A DNA stretch of 64,000 nucleotides from Natronoglomus mannanivorans (GTDB taxonomy: Archaea > Halobacteriota > Halobacteria > Halobacteriales > Natrialbaceae). The stretch is taken from NCBI GenBank assembly GCA_025517485.1, contig JAOPKB010000002.1, forward strand, positions 434,001-498,000, read 5' to 3'. Below the pieces are notes generated by a model. The model was given only the letters and a program-made list of their open reading frames with translations, did no database searches and had not been told where the DNA came from. Position numbers and translations under genes: made by a program. Shown here in pieces: positions 36,813-46,735 of this stretch (its first letter is position 1; every line of letters begins with the position of its first letter).

Positions 36813-39317
36813 ATGCGATACGAGAGATATCACACCGAACCCGACGGGCCGCTCGTCGAAACTGACACGGGCGTACTGAAGCTACAGGTCGTAGACGCCG
36901 CGATCGTCAGGGTCGTCGCGACCGAGGACGAACCCGCGGCGATCACCGCTCCGGACGAGAACAGCCCGATGATCGTCCCGCAGGACGAGACGGCCGACAC
37001 CGAGTGGTCGGTGACCGAAACGGCCGAGACGGTCTCCCTCGAGACCGACGCGCTGTCCGTCGACCTCGAGAAGGACACCTGCGCGCTCACCTGGCGCGAC
37101 GCCGACGGCGACCGCCTCGTCCGCGAACCCCCCGAGGGAGGGAAGGAACTCCATACCGTCGACGTCGGCGAGATGGCCGGCGAAAACGCTGCGACCCCAC
37201 TCGAGACCCTCGATCGAGAGGCCTACTCGACGAAACTCGCCCTCGAGTTCGCCGAGGACGAAGCCATCTACGGGCTCGGCCAGCACGACGACGGCATCTC
37301 GAACTACCGCGGTAACTCCCAGTACCTCTACCAGCACAATACGAAGGTGTCGATGCCGGTCATCGCCTCCACGCGCGGGTACGGGATCCTCTTCGACAGC
37401 TACTCGCTGTCGACGTTTCACGACGACCAGCACGGGAGCTACTTCTGGTCTGAGTGTACGGACGCGCTCGACTTCTACTTCGTCTACGGGCCGGAACTCG
37501 ACGCCGTCGTCTCCGGCTTCCGCCAGCTCACCGGGCGGGCGACGATGCTTCCGAAGTGGTCCTATGGCTACGTCCAGTCCAAAGAGCGCTACGAGACCGG
37601 CGAGGAACTCCTCGAGATCGTCGACGAGTACCGCGACCGAGAGATCCCCCTCGACTGCATCGTCCAGGACTGGCAGTACTGGCCCAACTCCACCGACGAG
37701 GACCCCGACTTCGAGGAGTGGGGCGGTCCGGAGGGTGACTGGGGCCGCTGGGGCCAGAAGTCCTTCGAACCCGAGCAGTTCCCAGACCCCGACGCACTCA
37801 CAGAGGACCTCCACGAGAGACACGTCAACCTGATGATCTCGATCTGGCCGAACATGCTCGTCGGCGAGGACCACGAGGAGATGGCCGCGGCGGGCCACTT
37901 ACTCGACGACAGCGACCTCTCCGCGCCGGACAACGAGATCCACTACTACGACGTCTTCTCCGAGGAAGCCCGCGAACTCTATTGGGAGCAGGCCGAAGAG
38001 GGGCTGTTCTCCCACGGCGTCGACGCCTGGTGGGCCGACTCGACGGAACCGTACAACCCCGACTGGGGACTCGAGGACCCGCTCGAGCCCGAACAGCGCC
38101 TCGCCCTGATCACGGGCGACTACAAGCACGTCTTCGATCCGGCCTACATCAACGCCTACTCGATCTATCAGGCCCGAGGGATCTACGAGGGCCAGCGCTC
38201 GAGCACTGAGGACAAGCGCGTTCTGAATCTGACCCGCAGCGGCTATCCGGGCCAGCAGCGCTACGGCGCGATCACCTGGTCTGGCGACATCGAGGCGACC
38301 TGGGACCGCCTCGAGAAGCAGATCGCCGATGGCCTGCAGTTCACCGCGACCGGGAACCCGAAGTGGACCCTGGACATCGGCGCCTTCTTCGTCCACGACA
38401 ACACCGAGGAGGAGTTCTACGCCAACGGCGAGTACGACGCGGGCCACGACGACCTGGGCTACCGGGAGCTGTACACCCGCTGGTTCCAGCTGGGGGCCTT
38501 CCTGCCGCTGTTCCGTTCTCACGGCACCAACACGGCCCGCGAGATGTGGCGCTTCGGCGAGCCGGGCGACGCCACCTACGACACGCTCGTCAAGTTCGAC
38601 GAACTGCGCTACCGGCTCCTGCCGTACATCTACTCGCTGGCCGGCTGGGAGACTCTCGAGGACTACACGACCTTCCGCCACCTCGCGTTCGACTTCCGGG
38701 AGGACCAGCGGGTTCACGACGTCACCGACCAGTTCCTCTGTGGCCCGTCGCTGATGGTCTGTCCGGTCACCGAGCCGATGTACTACGAGGCCGAATCGAC
38801 GCCGCTTTCGGGGAAAGCCAAAGCCCGCGAGGTCTACCTCCCCGAGGGAACCGAGTGGTACGACTTCTGGACGGGCGAGCGCTACGACGGCGGGCAGACG
38901 ATCCTCGCCGACGCGCCCCTCGAGAAGGTCCCGCTGTTCGTGCGCGCGGGTAGTATCCTGCCGATGGGACCGATCGTCCAGCACACCGACGAGAATCCCG
39001 ATGCCGCGTGGGAGCTGCGGGTCTACCCCGGCCGTGACGGCTCCTTCGAACTCTACGAGGACGCCGGTGACGGCTACGAGTACGAAGACGGTGCGTACGC
39101 TACCACCGATCTCGAGTGGGACGATACCGCGAGCGCGTTGACGATCGCCGAGCGCGAGGGTTCGTTCCCCGAACTCGTCGCCGAACGCGACTTCGAGGTC
39201 GTGATCGTCGGCGAGAGCGAGGAGAGCGGTACCGGGCTCGCGGAAGTCGACGCGGAAGACGCCGACGCGACGATCGCCTACGACGGCACCGAGACGAGGA
39301 CCGAACTCGAGCGCTAA
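36813..39317 (+). CDS. GH31 glycosidase, probable alpha-xylosidase
   Basis: An 834-residue GH31 enzyme with no signal peptide, so probably cytoplasmic. N-terminal beta domain to about 230, then the barrel: MLPKWSYGYVQSKERYETGE, nucleophile Asp409 in DAWWADSTEPYNPDWG, acid/base Asp492 in ITWSGDIEATWD, and LFRSHGTNTAREMWRFGEPG. C-terminal beta domains include TEWYDFWTGERYDGGQT and a DUF5110-like SFELYEDAGDGYEYEDGAY. The WWADSTEP form of the nucleophile loop resembles alpha-xylosidases more than alpha-glucosidases; specificity is inferred. It would release xylose from imported oligosaccharides. Confidence 0.9.
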   Translation: MRYERYHTEPDGPLVETDTGVLKLQVVDAAIVRVVATEDEPAAITAPDENSPMIVPQDETADTEWSVTETAETVSLETDALSVDLEKDTCALTWRDADGDRLVREPPEGGKELHTVDVGEMAGENAATPLETLDREAYSTKLALEFAEDEAIYGLGQHDDGISNYRGNSQYLYQHNTKVSMPVIASTRGYGILFDSYSLSTFHDDQHGSYFWSECTDALDFYFVYGPELDAVVSGFRQLTGRATMLPKWSYGYVQSKERYETGEELLEIVDEYRDREIPLDCIVQDWQYWPNSTDEDPDFEEWGGPEGDWGRWGQKSFEPEQFPDPDALTEDLHERHVNLMISIWPNMLVGEDHEEMAAAGHLLDDSDLSAPDNEIHYYDVFSEEARELYWEQAEEGLFSHGVDAWWADSTEPYNPDWGLEDPLEPEQRLALITGDYKHVFDPAYINAYSIYQARGIYEGQRSSTEDKRVLNLTRSGYPGQQRYGAITWSGDIEATWDRLEKQIADGLQFTATGNPKWTLDIGAFFVHDNTEEEFYANGEYDAGHDDLGYRELYTRWFQLGAFLPLFRSHGTNTAREMWRFGEPGDATYDTLVKFDELRYRLLPYIYSLAGWETLEDYTTFRHLAFDFREDQRVHDVTDQFLCGPSLMVCPVTEPMYYEAESTPLSGKAKAREVYLPEGTEWYDFWTGERYDGGQTILADAPLEKVPLFVRAGSILPMGPIVQHTDENPDAAWELRVYPGRDGSFELYEDAGDGYEYEDGAYATTDLEWDDTASALTIAEREGSFPELVAERDFEVVIVGESEESGTGLAEVDAEDADATIAYDGTETRTELER

Positions 39318-39585
39318 TCCACTGCCGGCCGGAATCGCTCGTTGCTCGCCACTGTTCGCTCGCCGCTGGACGCGACTCGCGTTCGATTGCGATCGGCATA
39401 CGAACGTCTACGCATCTCTGTGTGGATTCCGCCAGTCGACGCCCCGAAGTGACACTGCTCGTCTCACGGCGACCGGCAAAAATACTGGTACTCGAGTCCA
39501 TCTCGACTGATTTCCCTCTCGAGACGGGTCGCCGTCGAGTGTAATCGTTCGCTTGGTCGGGGACGAACGGACGGAAACGGATTCG
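39318..39585. other. Intergenic region between convergent genes
   Basis: Lies between the GH31 stop and the stop of the lipoprotein gene. No gene or strong terminator recognised. Confidence 0.3.
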
Positions 39586-40089
39586 TTACTCGTCGTCCTC
39601 GGCGGCTTCCTCGAGGGCCAGCGTCAGTTCCGTCTCCTCGCCCGCTTCGATGGTCAGCTCGTCTTCGGCCGTCTCGAAGCCGTCCCCTTCGACGGTCGCC
39701 GTGTACGATCCGGGTTCGACGTTCTGCATCGCTCCCTGTCCGTCCGCGAACGACTGCATCAACAGCGTGTGTCCGTCGTCGTCGGGAGTCGCACGGAACG
39801 TGATTCCCTCCGAGACGGGTTCGCCGTCCTCGTCCTCGACGTTGACGGCGAGCGTGCCGTATTGTGGTTCTTCCTCTTCTTCCTCGTTGTCGCCCTCATC
39901 GTTGTCCGTTTCTTCTTCGGTTTCAGTCGCCTCGTCGTCGCCGTTTCCGTCGTCGCCGTTCCCGTTCCCATCGTCGCCGTTCCCGTTCTCCTCCTCATCG
40001 TCGTCACCGAGACAACCCGCCAACGATGCGCTGAGCGCCGCTGTCGTTCCAAGAGTGAATCGCCGTCGGGTGATCTCAACTTCTTCCAT
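39586..40089 (-). CDS. Secreted lipoprotein with carboxypeptidase-regulatory-like domain
   Basis: A 167-residue protein. Tat motif TRRRFTLG and lipobox SLAGC (Cys25), then an Asp/Asn/Gly/Glu linker of about 60 residues encoded by GGNGAC and GAG repeats. The C-terminal 80 residues form one beta-sandwich: YGTLAVNVEDEDGEPVSEGI, NVEPGSYTATVEGDGFE, DELTIEAGEETELTLAL, the pattern of CarboxypepD_reg-like / DUF1416-type domains. Anchored at the cell surface; no catalytic residues are apparent. It might display or bind polysaccharide but no evidence decides this. Confidence 0.85.
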   Translation of the reverse strand: MEEVEITRRRFTLGTTAALSASLAGCLGDDDEEENGNGDDGNGNGDDGNGDDEATETEEETDNDEGDNEEEEEEPQYGTLAVNVEDEDGEPVSEGITFRATPDDDGHTLLMQSFADGQGAMQNVEPGSYTATVEGDGFETAEDELTIEAGEETELTLALEEAAEDDE

Positions 40090-40225
40090 ACCGGTGAGTC
40101 ACCTGCACCAACATATGATACTTTCGCTTTTCTGACACTATGTGTGTGAATGCCATACGGCGTGACGATGTCTACAATATTGCCGCTTGGCGAACCCGCT
40201 TGGTTCCCGCTGGTCACGTTGTGAT

Positions 40226-40975
40226 ATGGCACCAACACGAGTCACGGTCTGGAACGAATACGTCCACGAGCAAGAAAACGACGTGGTTGCCGACCTCTAC
40301 CCCGACGGCATCCACGCCGTGATCGCCGACGCGCTCGAGGATCACGGCTACGAGACGCAGACGGCGACACTCGAGGAGCCCGAACACGGGTTGACCGAGG
40401 AGGTCCTCGAGGAGACGGACGTCCTCACCTGGTGGGGTCACGCCGCCCACGACGAGGTCGACGACGAGATCGTCGAGCGCGTCAAAGAGCAGGTCCTCGA
40501 CGGAATGGGGCTGCTCGTCCTTCACTCCGGGCACTTCTCGAAGATCTTTCGCGAACTGATGGGGACGACCTGCGCGTTGAAGTGGCGCGAGGCGGCCGAA
40601 CGAGAGCGTCTCTGGGTCATCGAACCGAGTCACCCGATCGCCGACGGCATCGACGACTACATCCAACTCGAGGAGGCGGAGATGTACGGTGAGCGATTCG
40701 ACATTCCCCAGCCCGACACGCTGGTGTTCAACTCGTGGTTCGAGGGCGGCGAGGTGTTCCGCTCGGGCTGTTGTTACCGTCGAGGCAACGGGAAGATCTT
40801 CTACTTCCGACCGGGTCACGAGACGTACCCCGTCTACTACGACGACGACGTACAGCGAGTGCTCGCGAACGCCGTCGAGTGGGCGGCGCCGAGCGAGGAT
40901 CGCTCGGAACCGGTTCTGGGCAACCACGAACCACTCGAGGAGATCGACACGAGCGACGACCGGACGGTTCACTGA
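40226..40975 (+). CDS. ThuA-like protein
   Basis: A 249-residue protein with the class I glutamine-amidotransferase-like fold of the ThuA family. Motifs: [76 protein letters not shown] and the C-terminal [20 protein letters not shown]. ThuA proteins occur with Gfo/Idh dehydrogenases (ThuB) in disaccharide use by rhizobia. No catalytic Cys is at the nucleophile elbow (LHSGH). The ATG at 40226 is taken because family members start here; upstream codons to 40187 look non-coding. Confidence 0.88.
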   Translation: MAPTRVTVWNEYVHEQENDVVADLYPDGIHAVIADALEDHGYETQTATLEEPEHGLTEEVLEETDVLTWWGHAAHDEVDDEIVERVKEQVLDGMGLLVLHSGHFSKIFRELMGTTCALKWREAAERERLWVIEPSHPIADGIDDYIQLEEAEMYGERFDIPQPDTLVFNSWFEGGEVFRSGCCYRRGNGKIFYFRPGHETYPVYYDDDVQRVLANAVEWAAPSEDRSEPVLGNHEPLEEIDTSDDRTVH

Positions 40976-41194
40976 TCGGCCTCCGCGTGCCGCTGTCTCC
41001 CAGACGCCCGCTGGTGACAGAGGTCCGACGGCACGCGTTCCGGAGCGCGACGTGGTCGTGAACGCGTGTGCAGTCGGTAACCGGTATTTCGTTCGGCCGT
41101 CCGGCTCCTCACTACCGTCGCTATCGGTTCACCACGAACGCCAGCCCAGAGCCGTCCTCCTAACGATCATCAACGTTATTGACAGTACCGTCAT

Positions 41195-41203
41195 CTTTTT
41201 ATC
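41195..41203 (+). promoter_or_regulatory. TATA box of small lipoprotein gene
   Basis: TTTTTATCG, centred about 28 nt upstream of the ATG at 41228. Confidence 0.5.
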
Positions 41204-41227
41204 GTTCTCGCGAGACACTCTCGCAGT

Positions 41228-41404
41228 ATGAAACGAAGGACGTTTCTGTGTGGGGCTGGCGCAGTATCAGTGTCCATGATCGCCGGATGTCAGGACGATA
41301 CTGAAGATATGATCAACGAGAGTCAGGAGGAACTCGAGGAAGAGGGTGAAATCGAAGAGGGAGAACTCGGCGAAGCGGACGACGAAGACGACGATTCCGC
41401 GTAA
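41228..41404 (+). CDS. Very small acidic lipoprotein
   Basis: A 58-residue protein. MKRRTFLCGAGAVSVSMIAG is a Tat-type signal and the Cys of IAGC (residue 21) is a lipobox Cys. The mature part is about 37 residues, over half Glu and Asp (SQEELEEEGEIEEGELGEAD). The TATA-like box at the right distance and the intact signal argue for a real gene. Function unknown. It is too short to be found by many gene callers. Confidence 0.7.
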   Translation: MKRRTFLCGAGAVSVSMIAGCQDDTEDMINESQEELEEEGEIEEGELGEADDEDDDSA

Positions 41405-42069
41405 CCGACCACGGCCGACCCGATTCGGCGTTACCGCTGTCACTATCGCTATCGCTACCGCTACCGAGGATCGTAACGGCCGGTACTCTTCGGAAGCCGA
41501 TCACCCGATAGCGGTCCGACTGCGTCGACACTCCAGTCGACAGTTCCTCTCGATAGTTTTTCTGCCGACAGACGAGTCGCTACCTCCCGACCCGATCGTT
41601 GGGCCCCGCTCGTAGGGTCGGCTCGTCGTTTCACTCGGTGTACTCGAGTCAGTCCGTCTCGCTCTCTTCGCGTTTCGGCTCTCGGTTTCGAATCGGCACT
41701 TACTCATTCACAGAACGGAACGAATGGCATACAGAATAGCGTCCATCGCGAGTAGTCGTCTCCCGGCGGACCAACTTTACACGCCTATGGGTGTAATAAT
41801 ATTCTGTCGGCCGTTTCACAGTCTGTCAGTTTACTCGTGGATCGCTCTCTTTGGTCGATCTCTCTTACTCGACCACGTTTTCTGGATTTCGACTCTAATC
41901 TCTACATACAGAACGGGTCTTAGATATAGTGAACGCTGTTCCCTCTGTGTGAGCCCCCTTTCCACTCGTTCGCGTCGCACTCGACAGTTTTCGATCCGGG
42001 GCGACGCGCTGACAGGCGGTACATTAAACACCCCCGTCCACGATGGTTCGAGTGGACGCCAGGAGTTCG
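41405..42069. other. Gene-poor region
   Basis: Frames here encode Ser/Arg-rich peptides without recognisable family. An AT-rich stretch lies at about 41770-41935. The region looks like decayed sequence next to the ABC exporter relic. Confidence 0.4.
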
Positions 42070-42541
42070 TCAGCCATCGAGACGGATCGTCGTTCGTGTG
42101 TTACACCGACGACTATTCGTGTCGAATCCATCCTGGGGTCTCTTTTGTATACACGTCACGGATACGTCCAACTCGACCGCTCGCTCTCTCGTCCGTGCGA
42201 GGCGCCCGACGCCCGTCCGGAGACGGTCGCCGACCTCCCCCGCCTGTCCCTTCCACCGGTTCACGTAGCGGCCGTCTTCGACGAATCACCCCGTTGCCGC
42301 CGCGGTTGCCGATCTCACCATCTGAATCACGCATATCAGGTGGTGACCGAAGCAATCGACGGCCCCAGCGAGAGCACTCGCTCGACGAGCCCGGTGACCA
42401 GTCCAACGACGACCCGCTCGCGTCGTTCCGTCCCGAATCTCCTCGAGAGGGTCAACAGCGGCTGTTCGACGCGATTCCGGTACGTCTCAGACGCGTGTTC
42501 TCTCTCGATCAGCGTCCGGTCGCTGGTGGCTACCGATAAAT
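42070..42541 (-). pseudogene. Relic of an ABC exporter gene (both ends, middle deleted)
   Basis: On the minus strand the frame from about 42541 to a stop at 42336 reads YRNRVEQPLLTLSRRFGTER followed by RERVVVGLVTGLVERVLSLG, resembling the N-terminus of MsbA-type haloarchaeal ABC exporters (a short helix, then the first membrane segment). Shortly after, in another frame (about 42300-42225), FVEDGRYVNRWKGQAGEVGD matches the C-terminal end of the same family (HDELLE-DGRYA-LWRVQAGEV pattern, recalled). The permease core and ATPase motifs are absent. It is best read as a gene with an internal deletion and frameshifts. Confidence 0.6.
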
Positions 42542-42612
42542 AGGACCGTTCCTCTCTCGACGAGTCTGCCTCTTCACTGTTCGCGACGACACGAAAAACC
42601 GACTGTTGAACC

Positions 42613-43674
42613 CTACTCGTCGCTCGAGACCGGCGTCAGCTGGCCGGACTCGACCATCGCCTCGAGCGGGTTATCGTCGACCTCCAGCGGGAACTCCACG
42701 CGGCCGCGCCGGCGGGCGGACTCCCAGGCGCCGAAGATGATCTCGGTCGCATTGAGCGCGTTGCGGGCGCTCAGTTCCGAGGGTTCACCGGTCTCGAGGG
42801 CGTCGACGGCCGACTGAATGCCCCGGTAGATGTACTCGACGTCGTGCATTCCTTCGCCGTCGGTCTCGAGGTCTTCCCAGCCGTCGCCCCTGCGGATTCG
42901 CAGTTCTGCGTCGGTCTCGTATGGGCCGATGTCGATCATTCCCTCGGTACCGACGATGCGATTGTGGGTCGGAATCTGGCCGACGCCGGTCATCGCGACC
43001 CCGCGGACGCCGTTCTCGTACTGCCAGTGGGCGATCGCCTGGTTCTCGTTGTGCGCGCCGAAGTAGACGGTCTCCTCGCGGTAGTCGATCTGGGCGAGGA
43101 CCCACTCGGCGTTCACTTCGTCGTTGAAGTAGTTACAGAGGTCGAAGGAGTGACTGCCGTAGTCGTAGAGGTTGTGTCCGCCCATCTCGACGCGCTCGAG
43201 TTCGCCGATCTCGCCGTCGTCGAGCAGTTGCTTGGCCATCCGGATCGGCTTCCCGAACCGGCGCTGGTGGTTGAAGGTCAGCAGACAGTCGTGACGGTAG
43301 GCCTCCTGGGCCATCGTTCGGCTCTCGCCCCAGGTGAGCGCCATCGGCTTCTCACAGTGGACGGCACGAACGCCGTTGCGGATGCAGTCGATACTGATCG
43401 AGGCGTGAATCGCCGGTGGGACCGTCACGCTGACGATGTCCGGATCGACCTCGTCGACCATCTCGTTGTAGTCTTCGAAGACGTTGTCGTCGTCGATCCC
43501 GTAGTTGTCCGCGAACGCCTGTGCGTTCTCGCGGACGATGTCCGCGCACGCGACGAGTTCGACGCCGTCGGCTTCGACGTAGCCGTCCGCGTGATCGTAC
43601 CCCATCGCGTAGCCGTCGCTCGACGGATTGTCGGGATCTTGCCCCGTTCCAATGACCGCTGCTGTGTATGCCAT
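42613..43674 (-). CDS. Gfo/Idh/MocA family oxidoreductase
   Basis: A 353-residue NAD(P)-dependent oxidoreductase of sugars or cyclitols. Rossmann start AYTAAVIGTGQDPDNP (with an unusual insertion after GTG), VTVPPAIHASISIDCIRNGV, signature HCEKPMALTWGESRTMAQEA, FNHQRRFGKPI, then the sugar-binding half with MGGHNLYDYGSHSFDLCNYF and HNRIVGTEGMIDIGPYET. Distinct from the xylose dehydrogenase upstream. Divergent from uxaC over 140 bp; TATA-like CATATTTGTAAG is 27 nt upstream of the ATG. Exact substrate unknown. Confidence 0.88.
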   Translation of the reverse strand: MAYTAAVIGTGQDPDNPSSDGYAMGYDHADGYVEADGVELVACADIVRENAQAFADNYGIDDDNVFEDYNEMVDEVDPDIVSVTVPPAIHASISIDCIRNGVRAVHCEKPMALTWGESRTMAQEAYRHDCLLTFNHQRRFGKPIRMAKQLLDDGEIGELERVEMGGHNLYDYGSHSFDLCNYFNDEVNAEWVLAQIDYREETVYFGAHNENQAIAHWQYENGVRGVAMTGVGQIPTHNRIVGTEGMIDIGPYETDAELRIRRGDGWEDLETDGEGMHDVEYIYRGIQSAVDALETGEPSELSARNALNATEIIFGAWESARRRGRVEFPLEVDDNPLEAMVESGQLTPVSSDE

Positions 43675-43778
43675 AGCTACTCATTCGTAATGTCTTACAA
43701 ATATGCTTCTATTCTTTACTCTCTCGAGAGTTAGTTTTCACTTCACTCGCGGCGTCGCCCTCACGTCGCGTTCCCATA

Positions 43779-43787
43779 CTTTTATCA
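43779..43787 (+). promoter_or_regulatory. TATA box of uxaC
   Basis: CTTTTATC, centred 28-32 nt upstream of the ATG at 43815. Confidence 0.5.
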
Positions 43788-43814
43788 GCGCGACCGCCGT
43801 GGGTTCGGTCGATT

Positions 43815-45179
43815 ATGGGGTTCCTTGGCGCGGACTATCTCCTCGAGACGGCGGCCGCTCGCTCGCTCTACGACGACATCGCCGATCTCCCGATCGTCGA
43901 TCCACACAACCACGCCGACGTCGCCGAGATCGTCGAGAACGACGGCTGGAACGACATCTGGGAGGTCGAGGGGGCGACCGACCACTACGTCTGGGCGCTC
44001 ATGCGAAATCACGGCGTTTCGGAGGCGAAGATCACCGGCGATGCCACAAACCGCGAAAAGTGGGACGCACTCGCCGCGGTCTTCCCCGAGTTCGCGGGCA
44101 ATCCGACCTACGAGTGGGTCCACCTCGACCTGAAACGACGGTTCGGCATCGAACAGACCATCTCGAGCGAGACGGCCGACGAAATCTGGGCGGAGACGGC
44201 CACCCAGCTCGAGGCCGACGACAAACGCCCCCACGCGTTACTCGAGGAGATGAACGTCGACGTCCTCTGTAGCACCGACGATCCGACCTCGCAACTCGAG
44301 TACCACGAGCGCGCCGTCGACGAGGTGCCGGGCGTCGACGTCCTGCCGACGTGGCGGGCCGACCGTGCGCTCGCGGTCGACGGCGACGAGTGGCCGACGT
44401 TCGTCGACGAACTGGCGGACGCGACCGGGATCGACACCGGCGATCTGGACGGCTACCGCGAGGCCCTGTGGGAGACCCACGACTACTTCGCCGACCACGG
44501 CTGTGTGGCCAGCGACCTGGGGATTCGCGAGCCCGTCTCGCGTCCCGTCGAGGAGACGCGAGCCCGGGAACTCTACCGCGACGCCCTCGCCGGCGACGAC
44601 CTGGCCGACCGCGAGGCGACCGACCTCCAGGCGTTTCTCCTCGAGTTCGTCGGCGAGTTGAACGCCGAGAAGGGGTGGACGACCCAGTTCCACGTCGGCC
44701 CCGTCCGCAACTACCGCGAGGAGATCTACGACGCGCTCGGCCCCGCCTCGGGAGCCGACATCTCGACCCAGCACGTCGACGTGACCGACAATTTGCGGTA
44801 CTTCCTGAACACCTTCGACGGCGAGTTCGAGACCGTCCTCTACGTGCTCGATCCTACCCACTACCCCTCGATCGCGACGCTCGCGCGGGTCTTTCCGACG
44901 GTGAGCGTCGGTGCCGCCTGGTGGTTCAACGACAGCCCTCACGGCATCGAGTCACAACTCGAGTACGCAGGAACGATCGACACGCTCTCGAGTCACGCGG
45001 GGATGGTCAGTGACTCCCGAAAACTGCTCTCCTACGGCTCGCGATTCGAGATGTTCCGACGCTCGCTGGCGAACGTCGTCGGGGCGCAGGTCGAACGCGG
45101 CCAGTTACCGATGGACGTGGCCCGCGAGCTGGTCGCCCACGTCGCCTACGATCGGCCGATGGAACTGTACGGGTTCTGA
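43815..45179 (+). CDS. uxaC: Glucuronate isomerase
   Basis: A 454-residue amidohydrolase-superfamily isomerase converting D-glucuronate to D-fructuronate. N-terminal metal motif LPIVDPHNHADVAEI, then DHYVWALMRNHGVSEAKITG, LNAEKGWTTQFHVGPVRNYR with the catalytic His, and AAWWFNDSPHGIESQLEYA with the conserved W-W-F-N-D-S. C-terminal MVSDSRKLLSYGSRFEMFRR is also typical. Length is normal. This gene is the clearest sign that the locus handles uronic acids such as those on glucuronoxylan. Confidence 0.95.
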   Translation: MGFLGADYLLETAAARSLYDDIADLPIVDPHNHADVAEIVENDGWNDIWEVEGATDHYVWALMRNHGVSEAKITGDATNREKWDALAAVFPEFAGNPTYEWVHLDLKRRFGIEQTISSETADEIWAETATQLEADDKRPHALLEEMNVDVLCSTDDPTSQLEYHERAVDEVPGVDVLPTWRADRALAVDGDEWPTFVDELADATGIDTGDLDGYREALWETHDYFADHGCVASDLGIREPVSRPVEETRARELYRDALAGDDLADREATDLQAFLLEFVGELNAEKGWTTQFHVGPVRNYREEIYDALGPASGADISTQHVDVTDNLRYFLNTFDGEFETVLYVLDPTHYPSIATLARVFPTVSVGAAWWFNDSPHGIESQLEYAGTIDTLSSHAGMVSDSRKLLSYGSRFEMFRRSLANVVGAQVERGQLPMDVARELVAHVAYDRPMELYGF

Positions 45180-45286
45180 GTTCGAGCGTTTCTTGCTCAC
45201 CGCTACCGCTCGTCGAGTCGTCGCGAAACCGCAGGTGAGATGAGCTGACTGCGGTCGAAGGTCGAAGGTTGATAGCCGTGTCTCGA

Positions 45287-46735
45287 TTAGAAGGTGTCGT
45301 AGATCGTCTTCTCGATCGTGTAGAAGTCGATCCCCGCGTCACCCTGCTCGCGCCAGGTCTCGCTCGAGGACTGTTTGAACCCGCCGAAGGGAACGTGCAA
45401 CTCGAGGCCGGTCGTCTTGTCGTTGATCTTCGCGACGCCGGCTTCGATTTCGTCGACGAAGCGCTCGGCCTCGGTGTGATCGTCGGTCACGATGCTCGCG
45501 GAGAGGCCGTACTGGATGTCGTTGGCCGTCTCCAGGGCGTCCTCGAAGTCCTCGACTTCGATCACCGACAGGACGGGTCCGAAGACCTCCTCTTGGGCGA
45601 TCCGGAAGTCGTTCTCGACGTCCGTAAAGACCGTCGGCTCGACGAAGTAACCCTCGCCGTAGCGGTCGCCTTCGAGTCTGTTCCCGCCGGTCGCGAGGGT
45701 TGCGCCCTCCTCTTTGGCGATCTCGATGTAGTCGAGGGTGCCCTCGAGTTCGCTCTCGCTGACTTGCGGACCCATGTCGTACTCGTCGCCGGGGCCGACT
45801 TCGATGGCTTCGGCGCGCTCGACGATAGCGTCGACGAACTCGTCGTAGACGTCGGTGTGGACGATCGCGCGGGAGCAAGCCGTACAGGCCTGGCCGGTGA
45901 CGCCGAAGCGGCCGGCGGCGACGATGTCCGCTGCCTCCTCGACGTCGGCGCTGTTCGAGACCACGGTGGGGTTCTTCCCGCCGAGTTCGGTCTGGACGCG
46001 CTTGCCGTCGTCGGTGGCTGCGTCGTAGACCATGTGGCCGACTTCACCGGAGCCGGTAAAGGAGACCGCGTCGACGTCCTCGTGAGTGATCATCGCGTCG
46101 CCGACCGAACTGCCGGGGCCGGTGACGATGTTGGCGACGCCGTCAGGAAGCCCCGCGTCGTCGAGCGCCTCGAAGATGGCGATCGCGACGCCAGGCGCGA
46201 CCGACGCCGGATTGAGCACGAGCGTGTTCCCCGTCGCGAGCGCGGGGGCGATCTTCCAAGCCGGAATGGCGATCGGGTAGTTCCACGGCGTGATCAGTGC
46301 CGCGACGCCGACTGGCTGGTTCTTCGTGTAGAGGTTCGTGCGCTCGCCGCTCGAGGACTTCACCTTCCCGCCGAGGTCGCGGGTCTTCTCGGCGTAGTAG
46401 TAGAAGATATCGATCGTCCGCTGGACTTCCCCACCGGCTTCGGCGTGGGTCTTGCCCTCCTCGCGGGTGAGCAACTCGGTCAGTTCCTCCTTGCGGGCGG
46501 CGAGGTTCTGGGCGGTCTCGCGCAGGACGGCGCCGCGCTGGGGCGCGGGCGTCTCTGCCCACTCCTCGCTCGCGGCGGCAGCCGCCTCGACGGCCGCGTT
46601 CGCGTCCTCGACGTCCGACTGCTGATAGCTGGCGATAGCCTCGTTTGGCGCGGCCGGGTCGTTCGTCTCGAAGGTCTCCCCGGTCGACGCGTCGGTCCAA
46701 CTCCCGTTGACGTAGTTTTGGTAACTCTCGCTCAC
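45287..46735 (-). CDS. Aldehyde dehydrogenase, probable alpha-ketoglutarate semialdehyde dehydrogenase (XacF-like)
   Basis: A 482-residue NAD(P)-dependent aldehyde dehydrogenase. Motifs: PWNYPIAIPAWKIAPALATG, FTGSGEVGHMV, general base Glu in TELGGKNP, nucleophile Cys in GQACTACSR, EEVFGPVLSVIEVEDFEDAL and the C-terminal PFGGFKQSSSETWREQG. This is the branch of semialdehyde dehydrogenases that includes haloarchaeal XacF, which completes xylose oxidation to 2-oxoglutarate. Assignment to XacF rests on context (XacD, XacE, Gfo6 nearby). Starts with GTG. Confidence 0.85.
   Translation of the reverse strand: MSESYQNYVNGSWTDASTGETFETNDPAAPNEAIASYQQSDVEDANAAVEAAAAASEEWAETPAPQRGAVLRETAQNLAARKEELTELLTREEGKTHAEAGGEVQRTIDIFYYYAEKTRDLGGKVKSSSGERTNLYTKNQPVGVAALITPWNYPIAIPAWKIAPALATGNTLVLNPASVAPGVAIAIFEALDDAGLPDGVANIVTGPGSSVGDAMITHEDVDAVSFTGSGEVGHMVYDAATDDGKRVQTELGGKNPTVVSNSADVEEAADIVAAGRFGVTGQACTACSRAIVHTDVYDEFVDAIVERAEAIEVGPGDEYDMGPQVSESELEGTLDYIEIAKEEGATLATGGNRLEGDRYGEGYFVEPTVFTDVENDFRIAQEEVFGPVLSVIEVEDFEDALETANDIQYGLSASIVTDDHTEAERFVDEIEAGVAKINDKTTGLELHVPFGGFKQSSSETWREQGDAGIDFYTIEKTIYDTF

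Noticed and set aside
41724..42543. Two long plus-strand frames
   Set aside because: Ser/Arg/Pro-rich products; the minus strand of the same DNA holds the ABC exporter relic.
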